From positions 1-64,000 of the forward strand of contig WBMZ01003358.1 in assembly GCA_013400975.1 (NCBI GenBank): a DNA stretch of 64,000 bases. The letters run 5' to 3'. The position numbers and the translations under genes are program-made. This DNA is from Atrichornis clamosus (Eukaryota; Chordata; Aves; Passeriformes; Menuridae). Every line of letters starts with the position of its first letter. Position 1 is the first letter of the stretch. The notes under the pieces were generated by a model. It saw nothing but the letters and a program-made list of their open reading frames with translations. It ran no database searches and was not told where the DNA came from. Of the stretch, positions 58,701 to 64,000 are shown in pieces.

Positions 58701-61681
58701 GATATATAAACCATGTAATCTTCAATATCAAAGAGTAGCCATAACAGATATCAGCAAAATTCCTTTCATAAAAATACAATAGTAATTAACACAATACCTT
58801 GAGTAGCATTATATCATTATCAAAGGCAGGCATCTTATACTGAGGATAATGAAAGGAACGCATAATCTGAAATATCTGCTGTTCTTTTTCAGCAATGGAT
58901 ACCTGGTGAGCTCCAAGAACAACTCTGACTTCAAATTCATCAAATCTGTAATTCAAAGAAGGTATTGGAAGAGAAAGTCACTACAGTAACTGAGCAACAT
59001 GTCTCAGGATAATCAAAAGACATGTAATATGATACTCAAAATTTCATTTTACAACTTCATGATTAAAACATAGGGTAGGACATTGTCCATTTCAATGTTT
59101 TAACATCAGCTTCTTTTTTCCTCTGTAAAGTAAGGTTTCTTTATCTTGAATATAGTTAAGTGAAATAATTGTATGATAACTGACCTTCAGAGATTTTCAG
59201 AGTTTGGAATTAATTTCATGAGAGAGTGTCCCACATCTTTAAGGAGAGTTGCTTGAACAAGGACTGCTGGTACTGATGCCTTTCATTAATCTCTCAATGG
59301 TCTGCTTTGGACATCATCCTGCATGGGACTGTAACATGCCTGATATGCATGTGGGCTGTCTCCCTGACATCAGGCGTACGTCAGAACACACACCAACACT
59401 CAGTACTTCTCCTGAGCTTTATTCATGCAGGTAAATGCTCTGCTAAAGTGAACATCTTTAATATTAATACGATTTGTCCTTAATTTCACTAGACACAGGA
59501 TCCAGCATGTTAAGGAAGAGGGATATATGTGGCCTAACTCAAAACATCCCAGTAGTGAATAATATAAAAAAAGGGAGAATGCTAAAATCCAAAGAGTAAC
59601 AGGTCCACTTCCTGCTAATAAACATTAAGAATTAAGCAATGCATAAATCCCCCTATATCCCAAGCTCTCTGAACATCATGAGCAATGTATTTATTAGCAT
59701 TGTCTTTCTCCATTCTGCCCTGCTAAACTTAATGCAGCCCAATAATTTGACATTGCAGAAGACATACTGTTGGTTTCCTGTTCTTCATCTTAAGAACATA
59801 ATCTCACCAATCTGTCTTTGCTCACGCCAGAACAAAGACTTTATCAATGCGAACAATAAATTCTGAAAAAGCTATAGTCTTCATTTGAGCTGCATATATC
59901 ACTGAAATAAACAATTCATTTATTTGTATGTGAAAATTTGCTTGTGAAAATAGCTGCAAAGGCGGTGCTGCAGTCTAAAAATTTCTCCTTTTCTCTACAA
60001 AACACTCTTCCTCAGTGAGAATGATATAAGACTCTCAAAATTCCATTTCTGTTACTCTAACAGGTAGTTCACAGACCACACAGTGATTTATGTTGCTGAA
60101 TTCATGCTGTTTTGTCTAAGACAAACATTATTTCAGAAGTGATTAACACCTAAGATTCATTAGTTAGGAATGCACTGCAATTGCACCTGCTAAGAGTAGA
60201 CCAGACATAGAACAGAGGTGGGTGGGATTTGTGTGAGCATCATCTTACAGCTCAGGAGAAGGAAACCAGAGAGATTCAACCTGCTCCAGTGGCAAAGATT
60301 TACAGTCAGCCCGTATCACTGTGCAGTTAGAAACTCAAACCAGTGATCAGAGCACACTCTCCTCAGGATCAGAGACAGACAGCGCCCTCTCCACTGAACA
60401 CCTTACAAATATGAATTTTTATAACTCCGCCTGACTGGGTATCTCTGACTTATTGACTGAAGAGTGAGAAAGAAACTTCAGATGCCATTAAAAAGTTCTT
60501 TAATTCCAGAAAGGAAGACTTGGTTTTGTATCATAAATTTCAAAAACAAAGCATGCTAGGAATTAATATTTCTATCCCTGCAATCAACCCTGATTCAGCT
60601 GAAAAATTGTGAAATCAAATTCGCTTAGAAAGACCTGTGTCCTCTATTTCAGACTAACTCATGAAAGTAGGCTGGCCAACCTGCCCACACTGTGAATTGC
60701 ACAGGTTTGTTGTAATTGGTTTCCTTTTAGGTATTCAAAATAAGAAGGATGAATTGGAGAACTGAAGTACAAGTCAGAGAACATTCTAACAAAAATTTTA
60801 GTTCCTAACATGAACAGTAGATGTCCTCCTTATCCTGAGTCAACTATTCAACTGCAGATCTTATCCCACCTGGGGAAGAGGTGCTCACATTTAACCTGCC
60901 AAAAAGACAAACTTCCTTGTCACATTCATGAGTGGCATTCTGGTTTTGTGAGCCTAGGTCACATAAAATGAGAAGAAGAGTGTTCCCACCTAAATCAACT
61001 TCACCTCTCAGGGTATTTTGGGACTCAGTCCCTGGCACACAGGTAAGATTTGTTTGAAACATTTTGGGACATATTTGCTTCTCTAAAACATTGCTGCTTC
61101 AGATGCATAAATAGTTAATTCAATCTTTTAACAGCACAGTATTTATGTTGCAACATTGTCAGGATACTAAAGGAGGTAACTGTACAATATGCAGGTCAGT
61201 ACTTTAGAGCTACTTAAAACACAATGACAAGTTCTTGAATCACTTTAATGAGAGAAATGCAGCTTTTAACAATTCATTAAAAAATCAATACCCACCTTTC
61301 TTCACTTACAGGCTTGCATACCATGCCGCACTTCAATTCTTCTCTTTAATGAAGAATTAAAATTGCCTTATTTCAAGATACTTACTTACAATGCGCTGCT
61401 GTCACAACCCATTGCTTTTCCACAAGTGTTCCTCCACAAATAACATCTAAATTCTTGTCCCGGATAGCAGCCATATAAGGCCAGGAATGAGGACGCACAG
61501 TGCTTCCTCTGACAATGTCCACGCAGCCACCTGGAATGCAACAGAAGTGCAATTATATTACATGTTATCCAGAGGAATTGGGGATTTGGCTATTTTTACA
61601 CTTAGATGAGTACTTACATCTTGGAAGTAGGGTAACAGCAATTAGAGAGAGCAGGAGAGCAGGAGAGCTACCAGGTGTCAT
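55622..61681 (-). CDS. GZMA: Granzyme A-like serine protease (granzyme A/K clade)
   Basis: A granule serine protease of cytotoxic lymphocytes. Five coding exons (61618-61681, 61386-61530, 58798-58945, 56549-56818, 55622-55783) join at GT/AG sites with intron phases 1, 2, 0, 0 into 262 residues, the normal granzyme length and layout. Residues 1-21 are a signal peptide, and the mature chain begins IVRG at 27. The catalytic triad is His68 (VVTAAHC), Asp114 (DNDIMLLK) and Ser212 (GDSGGPLVC). Asp206, six residues before the serine, is the S1 residue that predicts Arg/Lys cleavage. NDT at 121-123 is a possible N-glycosylation site. [15 protein letters not shown] and KHINWI are closer to granzyme A than K, but the granzyme A dimer cysteine is absent. 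The 191-220 disulfide lacks its partner (Ile232 at position 220), and extra cysteines sit at 155 and 220 of the chain. Granzyme K is the alternative identity. Confidence 0.93.
56549..56818 (-). CDS. GZMA: Granzyme coding exon 4
   Basis: It encodes residues 120-209, from [17 protein letters not shown] through [21 protein letters not shown] and SNMLCA to SDTCQ. The acceptor is TTTTTAG|CTGAAT and the donor TGCCAG|GTAAGA. Asp206 of the S1 pocket and Cys208 are near the 3' end. Cys155 in GWGC is not part of the usual disulfide set. Confidence 0.95.
58128..58262 (-). mobile_element. CR1 LINE 3' fragment in granzyme intron 3, antisense
   Basis: It starts AGAATCACAGAATCATGGAA and continues GTTGGAAGGGACTTTAGCGA, TCATCTAGTGCC and CCTGCCAAGGGCAGGGACAC, then CAAAGCCCTG. 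The tail is complete and the 5' part is lost or too diverged beyond about 58262. Confidence 0.93.
58798..58945 (-). CDS. GZMA: Granzyme coding exon 3 (catalytic Asp)
   Basis: It encodes [14 protein letters not shown] through [16 protein letters not shown] to IMLLK, with Asp114. The 148-bp length is usual for granzymes. The acceptor is TTACAG|ATTTGA and the donor CTCAAG|GTATTG. In human granzyme A the YP here is followed by the dimer-forming cysteine; this gene has Gln105. Confidence 0.94.
61386..61530 (-). CDS. GZMA: Granzyme coding exon 2 (N terminus and catalytic His)
   Basis: It encodes the propeptide CGCVD, the mature start [15 protein letters not shown], Cys53 and TAAHC with His68. The acceptor is TTCCAG|GTGGCT. 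The donor was set at TGTAA|GTAAGA because only this site joins exon 3 in frame (Cys-Lys-Phe-Asp). Confidence 0.93.
61618..61681 (-). CDS. GZMA: Granzyme coding exon 1 (signal peptide)
   Basis: ATG at 61681 begins [16 protein letters not shown], a typical signal peptide, and ends after LLPR plus one base. The donor is AAGAT|GTAAGT. The intron of 87 bp to exon 2 is very short. Confidence 0.9.
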
Positions 61682-61730
61682 AGCTGCTGCTATTTGCTGA
61701 CAGAAGCACTGTATGTTACCATGCAGCCTT

Positions 61731-61742
61731 TTCTATTTAAAT
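61731..61742 (-). promoter_or_regulatory. TATA-like element of the granzyme promoter
   Basis: On the minus strand this reads TCATTTAAATAG, about 50-60 bases before the ATG. It fits a start site near 61705 with a short 5' UTR. A TTTCCTGT motif (ETS/NFAT-like core) lies just upstream at about 61751-61758. Confidence 0.45.
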
Positions 61743-61759
61743 GACCCCTACAGGAAATG

Positions 61760-64000
61760 GGGTTTTAAAGTGTTATTAATAGCTCCCTATTTTGAAACTT
61801 TCCTTTACATCATTAATATTGTGTTTTTTAACCACACATTGATTTCCTCAGATTCTTTCTTCCAGTGTCTTTAAAACCTGTTTCTTGAATCCTGTGATAA
61901 AACCTGAGTAAAATCTAATCCCTGAATAATACCTAGGTGTTTCAGGGAATTCAGTGCACTTTTGACTCAAATGAAAAAAAAAGGAGAAAGTATGTGAGAA
62001 TGATGAAACGGACCATCTTTAACCCGGTGAAAAAAATGAGAGAATGCATGCAAGGGCCATGTGAAAAGGCTTCACAGAACACCAGTGTGAAGAAAAAATC
62101 AGGGCATGTAGAGCACAGAAGTCACTTTTAAATTGTGGACCAAGATACGGTAAACTCAGAGCACATAGAAAGTACAAAAGCCACTCCTGTGGACTAAGGT
62201 ACAGCAGCAGCCAGCAATTCCTCCGCTGAGTTATACTTCCCAGATAACATTTTCAGTTGAAAGACCAAAAATACTCGTATGTTAATTAACAGAGAAACTG
62301 AAAACTGTCAGACATCTGTTATTTGATAAACTAAGGAATCGGGGATATGAAAGATATGCCACACACATGTAAGACAGAGCAACTTATATTTTCTTAGAAA
62401 TAATTTTGGAGGGTGCAGCTTTCGGTAGAGGAAACCCTGGACCATGCAAGTGTCAAAAGCAAACAAAACACCTAATCTGTGGTCACACAAAAAAGATCAA
62501 CTGGTGAGAAAGACATTTCTGTACTGCAAACCTCTGTGTCTGCATGCGTGTTTTGCATGCCTTGCTGGTAAACCACTACAAAAAAAACCAGCCTGCCCTT
62601 GTGTGAAGAACTTACAAAACTTGCAACTATATTCAGTATCTTTAGAAATAATCCAAAATGTAACTTGCCCAATATGACTAGCTCTCATTTTTGTCCAACA
62701 GTTACAGAATGGCAGCTTTTGATCTCAATCTTATTGTTGAATGAGATTGTAACATTGAAATGTTTATTTCTGTGGCAGAGAATCTTACTAGTTAAAACCC
62801 AGTTTGAAAACATGTATGCAAGGCAACACAGTGTAACACAATTCATATTTCAGAAGACACTTTCAGGGATCTTTTAAAAGAAAACACATGACTTTTAGAA
62901 TTCTTCAGGTCTTAAAAGAGCCAGCTCTAATTCCCCCAAAGTCTCTCTCCATTCTCCAACTAATACCAGAATTATTCACCCACTGGAGGTTATCTCTGCA
63001 AAGATAGTACTAAAGGCATAAGTATGTTTGAGTTCTTTATGATTTTGTCCTCCCACTAAATAGACAGCTTAGAAAGCAGCATGAGACAAATTAGGAAACA
63101 GATCCATGTCTTGGCCAGACAGGAGAAGGCTTGGGTTTCCAGAGCATAATATCTAACACTGGATCCTTTCTGCCAAGTATATTCAACATCATAGAAGTAA
63201 TGATGATTTTCTTCAAGCTTTGAGGACTCCCTGAGTTTTACTACATCTGCTTGTATTTCTGTGCTACTACATTTTCCTGTGATATCACGCCGCAAATAGA
63301 TGGAAAGAGAGAAGCTGACTGAATAGCTGAGGCACCAAAGACAGCCAGGTAAGTATCATGAGGCATTGGTAACAGAGAAGAAAGTAAAATAAATACACCC
63401 AAGTGTATGTTCTGTCCCTTCCCAAGCAAGTCCTGAAAGTCTGTCTCCCAACCACTGAGGGATTTGTCCAGACACACCGGGGTGGGATTGGGAATGGAGC
63501 AGGCCAAGGAGAAGACAGAGAAGGCAAGGCATCTTTGCCTTGCCGTGCTCCCAGAGCTGCCCGGTCTGCAGCACTGTCCTGCCCTCCCTTCCCAGCCCAA
63601 GGCAACAGCCCTACAGCTGAGCTCAGGCTGCCTGTCTCAGGCACCAGCAGCCCTGGGAGGTATACAGGTGCAATTTAAATTGGTCTGCTGAAATGGTATC
63701 CTAAAACCACATCTGAAGCTCACCCTAAGTATCACAGAAAGTAGCATGAAGGAAAAAGGAACACAGTCACTGCAGAAGGAAAATTATCAAAATGACTGAG
63801 TATGAGATAAGGGATAGAAGACCTCAGCACAGTACTGGACAGAGATGAAAGCAATCCACTGACCCATGGGCTTAAAGTTCATATGAAATTTCCCCAGGCA
63901 GAGGCTGGAAATAGAAGCTGGGTACCCTCATTGTCCTTTTACTCAGGCAGGGGCTTCTGCTGAGTGAGTAGCTCTGCTGTGTGGGCACAACGGGGAGAAG
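61760..64000. other. Intergenic DNA upstream of the granzyme gene, no gene seen
   Basis: No further granzyme exon or other gene was recognised. The end of the window from about 63400 is GC-richer, with overlapping open frames on both strands that resemble nothing. A perfect 9-bp stem with a 4-base loop (GGCAAGGCA / TGCCTTGCC) is at 63523-63544. Confidence 0.45.

Overview
This is a 64-kb piece of a bird genome, probably a passerine. The evidence is the number of CR1 LINE 3' ends on both strands, a solo ERVL-type LTR of the kind common in songbirds, low gene density, and spliced vertebrate genes. The two recognisable genes, ESM1 (endocan) and a granzyme of the A/K clade, are neighbours on human 5q11. 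That block corresponds to the avian Z chromosome (established synteny, not tested here). Both genes are on the minus strand.

Layout: 1-300 is a CpG-island promoter with GC boxes and a palindromic CCATGG that could be a start codon on either strand; its gene lies mostly or wholly outside the window. From 0.3 to 34.6 kb I find no gene, only CR1 copies, an old LTR, a TATCC microsatellite, a decayed stretch that may come from a PIF/Harbinger transposase, a dispersed repeat and long unassigned intergenic DNA. ESM1 occupies 35.1-41.8 kb as three coding exons (185 residues) with a TATA box, an ETS-motif cluster and two perfect CAGCTG-centred palindromes in intron 2. From 41.8 to 55.1 kb is intergenic DNA with the partner copy of the dispersed repeat, a CR1 carrying an internal duplication, an AT-rich candidate conserved element and a sequencing gap in a TGGG repeat. 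The granzyme occupies 55.6-61.7 kb as five coding exons (262 residues). From 61.75 kb to the end I see no further gene.

Both gene models were built by joining exons at GT/AG sites with matching phases; each gives an uninterrupted protein of the family's normal length. The genes do not form a pathway. ESM1 encodes a secreted endothelial proteoglycan and the granzyme a lymphocyte granule serine protease. The most interesting points are the granzyme's unusual cysteine pattern (the 191-220 disulfide partner is missing, two extra cysteines are present, and the granzyme A dimer cysteine is absent), the head-to-tail arrangement of the two genes, and the paired palindromes in ESM1 intron 2. I see no unequivocally new biological system.
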